Shown here piece after piece: positions 33,952 through 47,100 of a DNA stretch of 64,000 nt. The first letter of the stretch is position 1; every line of letters starts with the position of its first letter. Made by a program: the position numbers and the translations under genes. Below the pieces are notes generated by a model. That model was not told the origin of the DNA. It saw only the letters and a program-made list of their open reading frames with translations, and did no database searches. This DNA comes from Ramlibacter paludis (GTDB lineage Bacteria > Pseudomonadota > Gammaproteobacteria > Burkholderiales > Burkholderiaceae_C): NCBI RefSeq assembly GCF_022012305.1, contig NZ_JAKLTM010000002.1:744001-808000 (forward strand), in the 5' to 3' direction.

Positions 33952-36231
33952 ATGCCGCTGATCGCCCCCGTCCTGGACGACCGCAGCTTCGAAGACCTGT
34001 TCCTCGAACTGCGCAACCGCATTCCGGTCTACACCCCCGAGTGGACCGACCACCACGACAGCGACGTCGGCATCACGCTGCTGCAGCTGTTTGCCTATCT
34101 CGGCGAGGGCCTGCAGTTCCGCTTCAACCAGATTCCCGAGGCGACGCACCTCGCCTTCCTCAAGCTGCTGGACGTGCCGCTGCGGCCGGCCCGCGCGGCC
34201 CGCGCCCTGCTTCGCTTCGAAAGCAAGCAGGCCGCCGGCGTGCGCCTCTATGCGGGCGACCAGGCCAAGGCCGGCAAGGTGCTGTTCACGCTGGAGCAGG
34301 AACTCACGGTGTGGCCGCTGGATTGCGTGGCCGTGGCGCGGCGCAGCCTGTTGAGCGAGGAGGAACTGGCGCAGCCCGGCAAGGTGGCCGAGTACATCGC
34401 GCATCTCGACCCCGGCGTGCGCACCACGGTGCAGGCGAGCGTCGACGCCATCCAGCTCGCGCAGGGCGAAGGCGAAACGGTCGCGCCCTACGAGACGGTG
34501 ACCATGGGCTCCGACGGCAAGGATCCGGCCATCGATTTCTCCAACACCGTGGACCAGTGCGTGTGGATCGCGGTGCTGGCGCCCAAGGACCCGCCCATCG
34601 CGCCGGCCATGCTGGCCGACCCGGTGCAAGGGCTCAAGCGGGTCGCGGGCCAGCCGCTGCCGCTTTCCATCGGCTTCTCGCCCAAGGCCTGGTTCCCCAC
34701 GCTGGACGAAGCGCCGGCCTGCGGGCAGCCGGCCCCCACGCTGCAATGGCAGGCCTCGCTGGCGCAAGCCAAGGCCGACGGGAGCGTGGCCTACCGCAGC
34801 GTGCGGGTGGCGGGCGACACCACGCAAGGCTTCACCAGCGAAGGCACGGTGCGGCTGGAACTGCCGGTCGACCTCGCCGTCCTGGGCGCGCCGGCCGCGC
34901 CCGCGGGGCTGGCGGGCACGGGCACCTTCCCGCCCGAGCTGGACGACGACCGCGCGCAGCGCCTGTGGTTCTGGCTGCGCGCCTGGCGCAGCGACGGCAG
35001 CCGCATCGGCGAGGTGCAGCTGCTCACGCTCAATGCGGCGCCTTGCGTGCAGGTGGCCGCGGCGGCCGCGCAACTGCTCGGCACCGGCACGGGCCAGCCG
35101 GACCAGGTCTACCGCCTGGCCGACGCGCCCGTGGTGCTCGATGCGCGCTATCCAGTCGAAGTGCAGGTGGAGGAGCAAGGAACCTGGACCGACTGGCTGC
35201 GCGTGGAGAACTTCGATGCCTCCGGTGCCGGCGACGCGCACTTCAGCGTCGATGCCGAAGCCGGCACGGTGCGCTTCGGCGCGCGCGCGCCGCAACTGGG
35301 CGAGCGCATCCGCGTCAACCGCTACCACACGAGCCGCGGCGCGGCGGGCAACGTGCCGCCGCAGGCCATCGACAAGATCGGCGCGACCTTGTCCTCGCCG
35401 GTGCCGCTCGCGCCGCTGCGCCGCCCCGATGCGCCGCCCGGCGTGAAGCTGTCGAACCCGCTGCGCGCCTATGGCGGCGTCGACAACGAAAGCCTGGATG
35501 CCGCGCTGCGCCGCATCCCCACCGAGCTGCGGCGCAACTGGCGCGCCGTCTGCCAGGACGACTTCGCCAGCCTCGCGCTGGAGACGCCCGGCCTCGAACT
35601 GGCACGCGCCGAGTGCCTGCCGCTGTTCCATGCGCCCAGCCGGGAACGCAAGCCGGGCTGCGTCAGCGTGGTGGTGTGGCCGGCGCGCGATCCGCAGCAT
35701 CCCGATGCGCCGCTGCCGGATGCCTGGGAGCTCGCGCAGGTTTGCGGCTGGCTCGATCGCTGGCGGCTGGTCACCACCGAGCTCTATGTGATCCCGCCCA
35801 CCTATCGTCGCATCGCCGTAGCGGTGTCGGTGAAGGTGCGCGAAGGCTTCGGCCTCGACGCGGTACGCGATTGGGTCGAGATGCTGCTGCGCCAGTACCT
35901 CGCGCCCCTGCCACCGCATGGACCCGACGGCCGCGGCTGGCCGCTGGGCCGGCGTGTGCTGGCGCGCGAGCTCGAAGGCGCGGCCATGCAGGTCGAAGGC
36001 GTGGAATACATCCAGTCCCTGCGCCTGGACTTCGCGACGCCCACCGCGGATGGCAAAGGCGAAACCTGGTCGGCGATCGACGTGCTCAAGCTCGCCGACT
36101 GGGAAGTGCCGGCCCTGGCCGCCGTCACCGTCGTCGACGACCAGACCGAATTGCCGGCCCCCGGCACCGGCCTCGCGCCACCACCCACGCGGCCGCCGGT
36201 GGCCGTGCCGGTGATGAAGGAGGTGTGCTGA
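33952..36231 (+). CDS. Baseplate J-like wedge protein (Afp11-like, gp6)
   Basis: A 759-aa putative baseplate assembly protein. The N-terminal motif LDDRSFEDLFLELRNRIPVYTPEWTDHHDSDVGITLLQLFAYLGEGLQFRFNQIPE (in parts) is diagnostic of the large eCIS/phage J-like wedge family. The C-terminus contains a phage baseplate-J-like part (RRIAVAVSVKVREGFGLDAVRDWVEMLLRQYL and GWPLGRRVLARELEGAAMQVEGVEYI). Two copies dimerise with the next protein to form the baseplate ring around the hub. The start ATG at 33952 is the first codon of the conserved region. It overlaps the following gene by 1 bp. Confidence 0.93.
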   Translation: MPLIAPVLDDRSFEDLFLELRNRIPVYTPEWTDHHDSDVGITLLQLFAYLGEGLQFRFNQIPEATHLAFLKLLDVPLRPARAARALLRFESKQAAGVRLYAGDQAKAGKVLFTLEQELTVWPLDCVAVARRSLLSEEELAQPGKVAEYIAHLDPGVRTTVQASVDAIQLAQGEGETVAPYETVTMGSDGKDPAIDFSNTVDQCVWIAVLAPKDPPIAPAMLADPVQGLKRVAGQPLPLSIGFSPKAWFPTLDEAPACGQPAPTLQWQASLAQAKADGSVAYRSVRVAGDTTQGFTSEGTVRLELPVDLAVLGAPAAPAGLAGTGTFPPELDDDRAQRLWFWLRAWRSDGSRIGEVQLLTLNAAPCVQVAAAAAQLLGTGTGQPDQVYRLADAPVVLDARYPVEVQVEEQGTWTDWLRVENFDASGAGDAHFSVDAEAGTVRFGARAPQLGERIRVNRYHTSRGAAGNVPPQAIDKIGATLSSPVPLAPLRRPDAPPGVKLSNPLRAYGGVDNESLDAALRRIPTELRRNWRAVCQDDFASLALETPGLELARAECLPLFHAPSRERKPGCVSVVVWPARDPQHPDAPLPDAWELAQVCGWLDRWRLVTTELYVIPPTYRRIAVAVSVKVREGFGLDAVRDWVEMLLRQYLAPLPPHGPDGRGWPLGRRVLARELEGAAMQVEGVEYIQSLRLDFATPTADGKGETWSAIDVLKLADWEVPALAAVTVVDDQTELPAPGTGLAPPPTRPPVAVPVMKEVC

Positions 36232-38354
36232 TGCGCATCGTCCCCGACACCGGCCAGCGCGTGCTGCAAGGCAGCGCGCAGTGGCGGCTGTGCGTGCACC
36301 AGCAGACGGCGTGCGTCGGCGAACTCGTCATGCTCGATAGCAGCGACCCGATCTCGCCGCCGGCCGACAGCGGCCCGCCCTTCACCGGCGGCTTTGCCGG
36401 CCTCGCCTTCGACAGCCACTGCCGCCTGTTCCACGCGCGGCCCGAGGAACGCGTGATCGAGTTCGTGCTGTGGGGACGGGTCGACGCGGTCGGCGTGCAT
36501 GAAAGGGCGGCCCATCCTTTCGACGTCACCGGCAGCGACCACGTGGCCGGTGGCGCCCTGCCGCAAGTGCCGCTGGCACTCGCCTGCGATGCTTCCGACT
36601 TCCTGTACGTCGCCGATCCGCAAGACCAGGCGGTCTGGCTGGTCGACACCTGGCAGCAGGAGATCGCGCGCCGCCTGCCTTTCGCGGCGGCGCCGCTCGA
36701 CCTCGCCACCAGTGGCGACGCCGTGTTCGTGTTGCTGGCCGACGGCAGCATCTGGCAACTGGCGCCGTGCGACGACCCGCAGCGCATGGACTGGCCGCTG
36801 GTCGCCGGCGCGCAGCGGCTCGCGGTCGGTCCCAAGGTCAAGGGCCGCCACAGCGCCTGGGTGCTCAGCGCCGCGGGGCAGCCGAGTGCGCAGTTGCACG
36901 CGCTGCATGCGCCGCGCACGCTGCCGGCCGCGTTCTGCACCGACCTGCTGATCGAGCCGAGCGCTACGCCGGCGGATTCGCAAGTGCTGATCCTCGCGCA
37001 GCGCCCGGGCGAGGAGCTGCGGCGCCTACAGATCCTGCCCACCGACGAACCGCTGGCCGGCTTGGTCGCGCCCAACTACGACGGCCGCGGCATCGAACTG
37101 GCGCCCGACGGCCGCGTCGCCTACTGGACCGCCCAGGGCCTGCGGCATGCGGCACCCGCGCGCGGGCGCTACCAGCAAACCGGCCTGCTGTTCGCGACGG
37201 CGCTCGACGCCGAGCACGACCAATCGCGCTGGGGCCGGCTGCTGGTCGAAGCCTGCCTGCCCGAAGGAACCACGCTGCGCTTCTGGGCCTTCACGCGCGA
37301 CGAACTCGATTTTTTCAACGAACCGGTCGGCGGGCCCACGCCGGCGGGCGTGCTGCCGGTGTTGTCGCAAGCCAGCTGGACGCTCGACGAGCGCGAACCG
37401 CAGGCGCTGTATCGCGATCCTTCGCTGCGTCCGATGACCGTGGCGCCGGCCGAAGGCTTTGCGCTCTACGACGCCCCCGTCATCGCGCCGCCCGGACGCT
37501 ACCTGTTCCTGGTGTTCCAGCTGGAAGGCACGCGCAGCAAGAGCCCGCGCCTGCGCGGCGCCCGCGTCGCCTATCCGGGCCATGCCCTGCTGCAACTTCT
37601 GCCACGTACGCTGTGGCGCGAACCGGCCGCGCGCGAATTCCTGTACCGGCTGCTGGCGCCGATTGCCGCCATGCTCGACGAATGGGAGTCGGTGGCGGCC
37701 GGCCGCCAGCGCCTGCTCGATCCGCGCATCGCGCCCGGCGCTGCGCTGCCCTGGCTCGCGCAATTCGTCGGCCTGGTGCTCGACCCCTGTTGGCCGCCCG
37801 AGGTGCAGCGGCGCCTGATCCCGCAGGCCGCACCCTTGTTCCGCACACGCGGCACCCTCGCCAGCCTGCAGCGCATGCTGGAGCTGCTGACCGGGGCCGA
37901 GGTGGTGATCATCGAGCAGTTCCGCTTGCGCGGCGGCGGCGTGGTCGGCAATCCGGCATCGGTGGTGTCGCAGGCCGTGCTGGGCGGCGGCTACCGCGTC
38001 GGCGGACGCATCGGCGAGCCGTCGACCGGCACCATCGAAGACGCGCCGCCGCCGGACTTCGACGATTTCGCGCATCGCTTCACCGTCACCATCGTCGCCG
38101 CGCTGAGCGACGAGCAGCTCACCTGCGCGCGCCGCCTGGTCGAACAGCACAAGCCGGCGCACACGGCCTTCACGCTGTGCACCGCCGAGACGGGCGTGCG
38201 CGCGGGCGTGGGCTCGCACATCGGCATCTCCTCCGTGATCGGCCGCACGGCCGGCTTCCAGCCGGCGATCGCCGGCGACGCCGCGCTCGGTGCGGGCTTC
38301 CTGCTGGGACGCCCGGCGCTGCGCGACTCGGACGAAGAGGATGGCGCGCCATGA
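36231..38354 (+). CDS. Afp12-like wedge protein with N-terminal beta-propeller-like part and tail-I domain
   Basis: A 707-aa protein in two parts. Residues 1-450 are beta-rich with propeller-like blades (LACDASDFLYVADPQDQAVWLVD; repeated AxDASxxLYVADP-type strands). Residues about 466-565 are a phage tail protein I domain (FLYRLLAPIAAMLDEWESVAAGRQRLLDP, PWLAQFVGLVLDPCWPPEVQRRLIPQAAPLFRTRGT). The tail-I part forms the baseplate wedge with the Afp11-like partner; the propeller would point outwards. The C-terminal 110 residues end in a Gly/Ala-rich, low-complexity tail. It overlaps neighbours by 1 bp and 4 bp. Confidence 0.85.
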   Translation: MRIVPDTGQRVLQGSAQWRLCVHQQTACVGELVMLDSSDPISPPADSGPPFTGGFAGLAFDSHCRLFHARPEERVIEFVLWGRVDAVGVHERAAHPFDVTGSDHVAGGALPQVPLALACDASDFLYVADPQDQAVWLVDTWQQEIARRLPFAAAPLDLATSGDAVFVLLADGSIWQLAPCDDPQRMDWPLVAGAQRLAVGPKVKGRHSAWVLSAAGQPSAQLHALHAPRTLPAAFCTDLLIEPSATPADSQVLILAQRPGEELRRLQILPTDEPLAGLVAPNYDGRGIELAPDGRVAYWTAQGLRHAAPARGRYQQTGLLFATALDAEHDQSRWGRLLVEACLPEGTTLRFWAFTRDELDFFNEPVGGPTPAGVLPVLSQASWTLDEREPQALYRDPSLRPMTVAPAEGFALYDAPVIAPPGRYLFLVFQLEGTRSKSPRLRGARVAYPGHALLQLLPRTLWREPAAREFLYRLLAPIAAMLDEWESVAAGRQRLLDPRIAPGAALPWLAQFVGLVLDPCWPPEVQRRLIPQAAPLFRTRGTLASLQRMLELLTGAEVVIIEQFRLRGGGVVGNPASVVSQAVLGGGYRVGGRIGEPSTGTIEDAPPPDFDDFAHRFTVTIVAALSDEQLTCARRLVEQHKPAHTAFTLCTAETGVRAGVGSHIGISSVIGRTAGFQPAIAGDAALGAGFLLGRPALRDSDEEDGAP

Positions 38355-39794
38355 GCCTGACCATCCACCGCATGCACACGCGCCTGCGCACCGCGGCAGC
38401 GGTCGCGCCGCAGCGCCTGGAAGCGTGGCAGGACGAACTGCGGCGCCAGGACGGCGAGCGCATCGCCGCGCGCTGGTCCGGTCCGGACGAATGGCTGATG
38501 ATCCGCCGCCTGCCGGTGCACCTGCGCTGGCGTGAAGATCCGGTCGATGCCGACATCGGCCGCGCCTGGGGCGAAGCGCTGGAGCAGGCCATCGCGCGCG
38601 CGCTGCAGCGCGACGACGGCAACTGCGTGCGCTACCCGGACCGGCGCGCGGCGCTCGCCGACCTGTTCTACCGCGCCGCCCTGGGCGACAGCACGCGGCA
38701 CTGGGCCTGGCAGCGCATGGACCTGATCCCGCGCGCGGCGCTGCGCAGCGAGGAAGTGTTGCGCCACGCAGCGGCGGAACTGGCGCGCACGCCGCAACTG
38801 GTGTGGCCGGTGCTGATGCGGCTGCTGGCCGGCGAGGACGGCACCGCCTCTTTCACCGCGGCGCTGCGCGCACTGTCGCATGCGAGCTGGCAAGGCCTGC
38901 TGCTGGCGTGTCCGCGCAGCGCGGGGTATGCGCAAGCGCTGCCGCAGGTGCAGCGGGCGCCCGTCGGCAGCACGCCGAGCGAAGTCGCGACGGCATGGGA
39001 CGCTCCGGCGCAAGCTTTGCTGCAATGGGCGGCGGCGCGCGGATGGTTCGTGCAGAAGCACCGCGACGTGATCGCCGTGCTGCTGGCCGCGCTTCAGCGG
39101 CCGGCACAAGAGCTGGGGGAAGGCCAGGTCCTGGCGCAGCTGCGCGCCGCGCGCGATGCCCTTGGGGCGCGGATGCCGATCACGCCCCCCGCGCCTGAAG
39201 CGCCGGTTCATTCGGCGGCGGCTGCAGCTTCGGCGACGAGCACGGCGACGGCGCTGGTCTCATCGTCCAGCGCGCCGCAAGCGACAGCCCCACTCGCACC
39301 TGCACCGCCGGGGTCGACACCGACTGCGCTGCCGGAACTGCCACAACCCGAGGACTGGCTGCCCACCCGCAACGCCGGCGCCCTCTTCTGGCTGGCCCGC
39401 ATTCCGGTCGACGACGTCCTGCGCGAACTGCAAGACGATGCCCTGCCGCTCTACCTGCGGGAACTCGCCTTCGCACTCGACGTGCTGCCCGAAGACCCGA
39501 TGCTGCAAGCCTTCTGCGGAGGCACGGCGCCGCGCGGCGATGCGCAGCCCGCGACCACCGCCATGGCGCAGCGCCAGGCGGCCGCCTGGGAACAGTGGCT
39601 GGCGGTCGCCGCGCCCGACCTGCCGCCGCCGCGCCTGCAAACCGTGTGCCGGCGCGAAGGCCGCCTGCGCATGGAGCCGGGCTGGATCGAATTGCACCTG
39701 CCCTTGTCCGCCGTCGCCACGCCGGTGCGCCGACTGGGCCTGGACCTCGACCCCGGCTGGCTGGCCTGGCTCGGTTGCGTCGTGAGGATCATCT

Positions 39795-39808
<14 letters not shown>
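38351..39808 (+). CDS. eCIS protein upstream of the ATPase, candidate tape measure (CIS_TMP-like)
   Basis: A 485-aa protein. It begins MSLTIHRMHTRLR, like the N-terminus of eCIS tape-measure proteins (xIHRxxxxxR). It is largely helical up to residue 270, has an Ala/Ser/Pro-rich low-complexity stretch at about 275-330, and ends in a distinct domain (PGWIELHLPLSAVATPVRRLGLDLDPGWLAWLGCVVRIIYE) that recurs in eCIS loci. The position directly before the AAA+ ATPase is the usual tape-measure position. I rate it as the best candidate for the length ruler, with the 457-aa helical protein as the alternative. Its 3' end overlaps the ATPase gene by 14 bp. Confidence 0.5.
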
Positions 39809-41843
<2,035 letters not shown>

Positions 41844-41859
41844 ACTGGAGGACCCCACC

Positions 41860-43233
41860 ATGGCCACCCCGCTACTGCAGTACTGGACCGACGAGGTCAA
41901 CCGGCTCACGGCGCTGCGCGCGCTGCAGCAGCCCGTCGTCACCGCCGCGCGCGCCGCGCTCACCGGCACCAAGGCCGTGCAGCAGACGGCCAGCGACGCC
42001 GTGCGTACGCAGGCCCTCGCGCTCGAGACCGCGCGCCTGGCGCTGGCGGGCATCCCGATGCCGGCCGACGGCAATCCGCTGCTGCTCGCGATGGAAACCG
42101 CCCTGATCGGCCTGGCCGAAGCGCAGGCCACGCTGGCCTCGACCGGCATGGCGGTGCAGACCCAGGCGGCGGACCTCGCGCGCAAGGAGGCGCAGCTTGC
42201 CGCCACCGAGGCGGCGCTGGAGGAAGCGGAAAGCGAGAGCCTGCGCGAGCTCGACGAAAGCACGGCGCGCCAAGGGCTGGCCAGCGCATTGCTGACCGGC
42301 AACCTCGCCACGCTCGCGGCCGACGCCGCGGCGACGCTGGCCACCTTCGAGGCCACCGCGCGTTCCCGCGTCGAGGGTGAATTCCCCACCAACGCCACCA
42401 ACGCCAAGAGCTTCATCAAGCGCGTGCGCGACCGGCGCGAGATGGTGCGCGAGTCCGCCAGGGCCGCCACCGACGTCGAGACGGCGGCCCTCACCGCCGC
42501 CAACAGCGCGCTGGCGCTGGCCAGCCGCCGCTTCCAGCGCGCCACTCTGGCGCTGCGCGCCGCCGCCGACGCCGCGCCGCGCGTGGATGCCGACGCCAGC
42601 GTGCTGGCCCGGCTGGCGGGCCTGCCCGCCCCCACGGCCACCACGTTTCCGATCCTCACCGCCTGGCAGCGCGACCGGCTGCACGACTCCACCAAGAAGG
42701 CGGCGCGCGAGACCGCGCTGGCCAAGGTGGCCGCCATCGATGCGGCCGTGGCCGCGGTGCGGCCGGCGCAGCAGGCCTACGACATCGCGCTGCACGCGGC
42801 GATGAAGGCAGACCCGGACAAGACGCAGGCGCAGCTCGATGCCGGCGCGGTCGCCACCGAGCGCGCGGCGCTCGACGCGAAGATCACCGCGGTGGCGACG
42901 GCACATGCCGCCATCACGGTGGCCGAACTCGATGTCGTCAAGAGCTGGTTCGCGAGCGTGCCGCAGCCGCTGTGGGACGCGCTGGAAAAGCTGGATCTCG
43001 CCGTCTCGCGCCTCACCGCGCTTTCGGGCAGCGGGTCGCCCGCCACCGTGCTGGCCGAACTCACCGCCGCCGAGACCGCGTTCGCCGCCGCGCTGGGCGC
43101 CGACCGCCTCGCCACGCGCAAGGTCATAGGCGCGGCGCTGGCGCTGGACCGCGCTTCCACCATGCGCGAGGCGGAACAGGAAACGGTCGGCAGCCGCGCC
43201 AACGCCTATGCGCACAGCGCGGCGCTGTTCTAG
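41860..43233 (+). CDS. Ala-rich helical coiled-coil protein
   Basis: A 457-aa protein composed almost entirely of Ala/Glu/Arg/Thr-rich helix with heptad-like repeats (LARKEAQLAATEAALEEAESESLRELDES and many similar stretches) and few prolines or glycines. No transmembrane segment, signal peptide or known domain. It starts 16 bp after the ATPase stop with a strong ribosome-binding site (CTGGAGGA). The shape is what a tape-measure protein or an elongated scaffold would show, so it competes with the 485-aa protein for that role. The N-terminus (MATPLLQYWTDEVNRLTALRAL) could bind the ATPase or baseplate. Function unproven. Confidence 0.65.
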   Translation: MATPLLQYWTDEVNRLTALRALQQPVVTAARAALTGTKAVQQTASDAVRTQALALETARLALAGIPMPADGNPLLLAMETALIGLAEAQATLASTGMAVQTQAADLARKEAQLAATEAALEEAESESLRELDESTARQGLASALLTGNLATLAADAAATLATFEATARSRVEGEFPTNATNAKSFIKRVRDRREMVRESARAATDVETAALTAANSALALASRRFQRATLALRAAADAAPRVDADASVLARLAGLPAPTATTFPILTAWQRDRLHDSTKKAARETALAKVAAIDAAVAAVRPAQQAYDIALHAAMKADPDKTQAQLDAGAVATERAALDAKITAVATAHAAITVAELDVVKSWFASVPQPLWDALEKLDLAVSRLTALSGSGSPATVLAELTAAETAFAAALGADRLATRKVIGAALALDRASTMREAEQETVGSRANAYAHSAALF

Positions 43234-43244
43234 GACACCCTGCC

Positions 43245-44180
43245 ATGAAACCCAACGACTGCTGCGGCCTGCCGGAGCTGGAACGCTGCGACGCCGACCT
43301 GCCGGACAGCCCGCAATGCGCGCCCAACTACCACTTCGGCATGCTGCTCGGGGTGGACGACTTCCGCGCCGAGCAGGGCTTCCATGTCGGGCGGCTGCGG
43401 CGGCACCAGCGCCTGCTGCATGGCAGCGGCGTCGTGGCGGGCTACGACGTGAGCTACCAGCCGGCCGACCAGGAGCTGCGCGTGGGCAACGGCCTCGCGG
43501 TCGACGTGCTGGGGCGCGACCTGGTGCTGGAGGTGCCGCAGTGCGTGAGCCTGCCGATGTGGTGGATCGCGCACCGCGAGGACGAGGACTTCGCCGACAT
43601 CGCGACCCCCGACGACGCCACGCTGGACCTGGACGTCATCGCCTGCTATTCCTGCTGCCTGGGCAACCCGGTGCCGGCCATCGCCGACCCGTGCGCCGGC
43701 AACGCCTCCGACATCGCTTACTCGCGCGTCTGCGAGACCGTGCAACTCCGGCTGGTGCGCACGCCGGCCGCGCCCGCGGTGCCCGCGCCGCAACCCTTCC
43801 ACCTGCTGCGGCTGTGGCTGGGCCTGGCACAGCCGCGCCGCGATCACCTGGGCGTCGTGCTCGCGTCCGACCAGTGGCTGATCGACCGCCGCACGGCGCT
43901 GGCTGCATTGCCGGCCGCGCAGCAGGAGATCGAACGGCCGGTGCTGGTCCGCGAGGTGGTCGCGCGCGCCGGCGCCGAACAGCCCTTGGCGCCGCCGCCT
44001 GACGAACCCGATGAGAACGACCTGTGCCTCACGCTGGCGCGGCTGCGTGCGCTGCGGCTGAAGCTCGAGCCCGATGGCTGGAAGCTCACGCTGGGCTCGC
44101 TGGAAATGGGCGTGCGCGACACGCTGCTGCCCACCGCGCTGCTCCAGCAGCTGCTTGCCACACCCCCATTCAGGAGCTGA
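43245..44180 (+). CDS. eCIS accessory protein, 311 aa, paralogue of the next gene's N-terminus
   Basis: No known family. The N-terminal 40 residues are Cys-rich (CCGLPELERCDADLPDSPQC) and a second cluster (CYSCC) lies near residue 130. Residues about 30-100 (HFGMLLGVDDFRAEQGFHVGRL...HGSGVVAGYDV...LRVGNGLAVDVLGRDLVL) align with the N-terminal 20-95 of the 1236-aa protein encoded next. The C-terminal 60 residues are a helical domain. Such domains are common around the 3' end of eCIS loci and may form a baseplate or fibre network. It follows the helical protein after 11 bp. Confidence 0.6.
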   Translation: MKPNDCCGLPELERCDADLPDSPQCAPNYHFGMLLGVDDFRAEQGFHVGRLRRHQRLLHGSGVVAGYDVSYQPADQELRVGNGLAVDVLGRDLVLEVPQCVSLPMWWIAHREDEDFADIATPDDATLDLDVIACYSCCLGNPVPAIADPCAGNASDIAYSRVCETVQLRLVRTPAAPAVPAPQPFHLLRLWLGLAQPRRDHLGVVLASDQWLIDRRTALAALPAAQQEIERPVLVREVVARAGAEQPLAPPPDEPDENDLCLTLARLRALRLKLEPDGWKLTLGSLEMGVRDTLLPTALLQQLLATPPFRS

Positions 44181-44182
44181 CC

Positions 44183-47100
44183 ATGGCCCTCGCCAACCTC
44201 GACCCTGGCACCGTGGAACTGCCATCCACCGACGGCGTGCCCTTCGTGGGAACCAGCAGCCCGCTCACGCGCCTGCATTACTTCGACGGCCAGTTCCTGC
44301 GCGCGAGCGCCCTCACGCTCGAACAGGACTACCACCGCCAGGCGGTGCGCCTGGGCAACCTCGCAGGCGGCTGGGGCGTGGTGCATGGCCTGGGCATCTC
44401 GCTGGAGGCCGACCAGCTGGTGGTGGGCGATGGACTGGCGGTCACGCCCGCGGGCAGCTTCGTGCTGGCGCCGCAAGCGGTGCAAGCGAAGCTGGCGGAA
44501 CTGCTGCAGGTGGCCACGCCGCCCCCGCCGGCGGGCGCGAAGAATTTCGCGGACTGCCTGCAGCCCAAGGGCCAGGCGGTGGCGCTGGGCAGCGGCATCG
44601 CGCTGTACGAGATCACCGTCGGCCCGATCGAGGGCCTGTGCGGCAACGAGCCGGTGTACGGCAAGCTGTGCGACAGCGCGTGCGCCACCGATTCGCGCCA
44701 CCCGTACTGGCGCGAAGGCCTGGTGCTGCGGCTGCGGCCGGTGACGCTGGCGCTGCCCACCAGCAGCGCCGTCGCGCACGCCAACGTGCACCTGCGCAAC
44801 CGCGTGGCCTCGGCCTATTTCGCCGCGGAGCCCTGGCTCACGCAAAGCCTGCTCTCGGCCGCCGGCCTCGCCAGCGACACCTGGTGCCGCCCTTGCGAAC
44901 TGTATGGACGCGACGAAGTGGTGATCGGCCTGCTGGCGCGCGAAGGCGCCACCGTGCGCGTGATCGATGCCTGGAGCGGGCGGCGCGAGCGCATGGATAC
45001 GCAGGCGCGCGGCTACTGGCAGGGCCGCATGGCGATGCGGCCCTGGAACGTGTTCCTCGCGCAGATCCTGCAGTTCCAGTGCCAGCTGGCTGGACTGTTC
45101 GACCCCGACAAGCCCGTCATCCTGCCGGACGACGACTGCGAAGGCCTGCGCGACCTGCTGGGCAAGGCTCGCCGCAACATCGAAGACCTGGTGAAACGCT
45201 ACGGCGCCAGCACGCAGAAGATCATGAAGCAGGTCGACGGCCGGCCGACGATCAGCCAGTTCCAGAACGTCAGCACCGACATCAAGGGCTGGTTCGCCGA
45301 TCTCGACGTGCTGTCGACGCAGCTCGCCGGCTACGTGCCGGGCCAGGGTGCGCTGCCGCGCAAGCGCATGCTGCTCAACGCCGGCTTCTTCGAGCTGCCG
45401 CCGGCGGGCTACCTGCCGGTGTCGCTCAACGCGGACGTGCAGGAGCAGGTGGAGCGCATGTTCGGCGAAGGCGTGCAACTGCACTTCCACGGCGTGGCGG
45501 CCGACGAGATCGCCCACCTGGTGGAAGAAGCGCAGCACATGAAGCGCATCTCGCTCACGCGCGGGCTCGACGACCCGGCGCAGCTGGAACCGGTGGAGAT
45601 CTTCGTGCCCGATGCGCAGACGCTGTGCACGCCGGCCCCGGCCGAAGGCACCTGGTGGCGGGCGCATCTCGCCTTGACCTCCATGGCGACGCTCGGCGGG
45701 CTGTTCCCCACGAAGACGCCGGCACCCACGGCCACGCCGAAGCCGACCGGCACGCCGGTGCCGACGCCGCCGCCGGCAACGGCGCCTCCGGCAGCGACAC
45801 CGCCGCCGATCTTCAAGACCATCGGCGACGTTTTCACCACGGTGCTCGACAAGGTGACGACCACCGGCGAGGACGTCAAGACCACCGTCGCAGACGGCGC
45901 CGCGGAAGCCGGCGACAAGGTCACCGAAGTCGTGACCGACACCGGGGCAAAGGTGGTCGACGGCGCCACCGAGGTGGGCAAGGAGATCGGCAACGCGGTC
46001 GGCAACGCGACCGGTGGGCTGCCATTCGGTGCGCCGCAGATGGCCGCGCGCAAGACGACGACCCGCAGTCGCGCCAGCGCGCCACCGCAGGGCGCGCCGG
46101 CGCCCGCGCCCCTGCGCGCCAGCATGCAGACCGGTGCCGGCCTCGGCACCAGCCGCCTGCCGCTGGCCTTCGGCACGTTCGACGGGCTCGCCCGCACGGA
46201 GAACCACGCCGACGGCAGCTCCGGCTTTGCCATGGTGCTGGCCAACGACCTGCTGCAGGACGCCAACAACCAGGTCATCGCCGAAACCCTGCGCATGAAG
46301 GCGGTGGACGGCAACCTGGAACAGGCGCTGCGCATGGCCATCTACCTGGCCGGCGACATCGACAAGGGCGTGTTCGGCCTGCAGATCGGCGACATGGTGC
46401 GCATGCCGGTCGAGATGCGCATGGTGCTGGCGGGGCGCGGCGGCGGATCGAGCGTCGACGGCAAGCTGACGGTGCTGGCCAAGCGCACGCGTTCCGACGG
46501 CAGCCAGGAGAGACTCGTCCAAATGGACCTGGGGCTCACCTCGCTCGGATCGCTGGGCATCATCGACGGCGCGCAATCGTTCTCGCTGCGCATCCTGCTG
46601 CGGCACGACGGCGACGAGCGCACGGGATCCCTGGTCGTCGACGACGAGCAGCAGGACCCGAAGAGCCCGCCCCTGCACTTCGACTGGGACGACTCGCCCC
46701 GGCGGGCCGTGCTGTTCACCGAGGAGGTAACGAGCTACAACACGTTTGTCGCCAACGTCAGCCAGCGCACCCGCAACGAACTCCTGGACATGACCGGCCT
46801 GCCCGCCATGCCGCCGGCCGATTCGGCGATCGCCATCGAGGCGATGAACGCACTGGCAGCGATTGCCGACGCCGGCGACGACGCGGCCTTCCTGGTGCGC
46901 GCGCGCCGCCGCCTGTTCCCGCAGCTGCAGGAGCCGCGCACGCAGCGCGTGGTGGCCAGGCGCGACTGGGTGATGTTCCGCCGCGCCCGCACGCACGTGT
47001 GCTGCCCGCCTGCCTGCGCGCCGGCGCCGGCGGCCGCGACCGAAACCTTCCAGGTCTGGCACCTGAAGCTGCCGAACAGCGAGCGGCTGGAAGCCATCGC

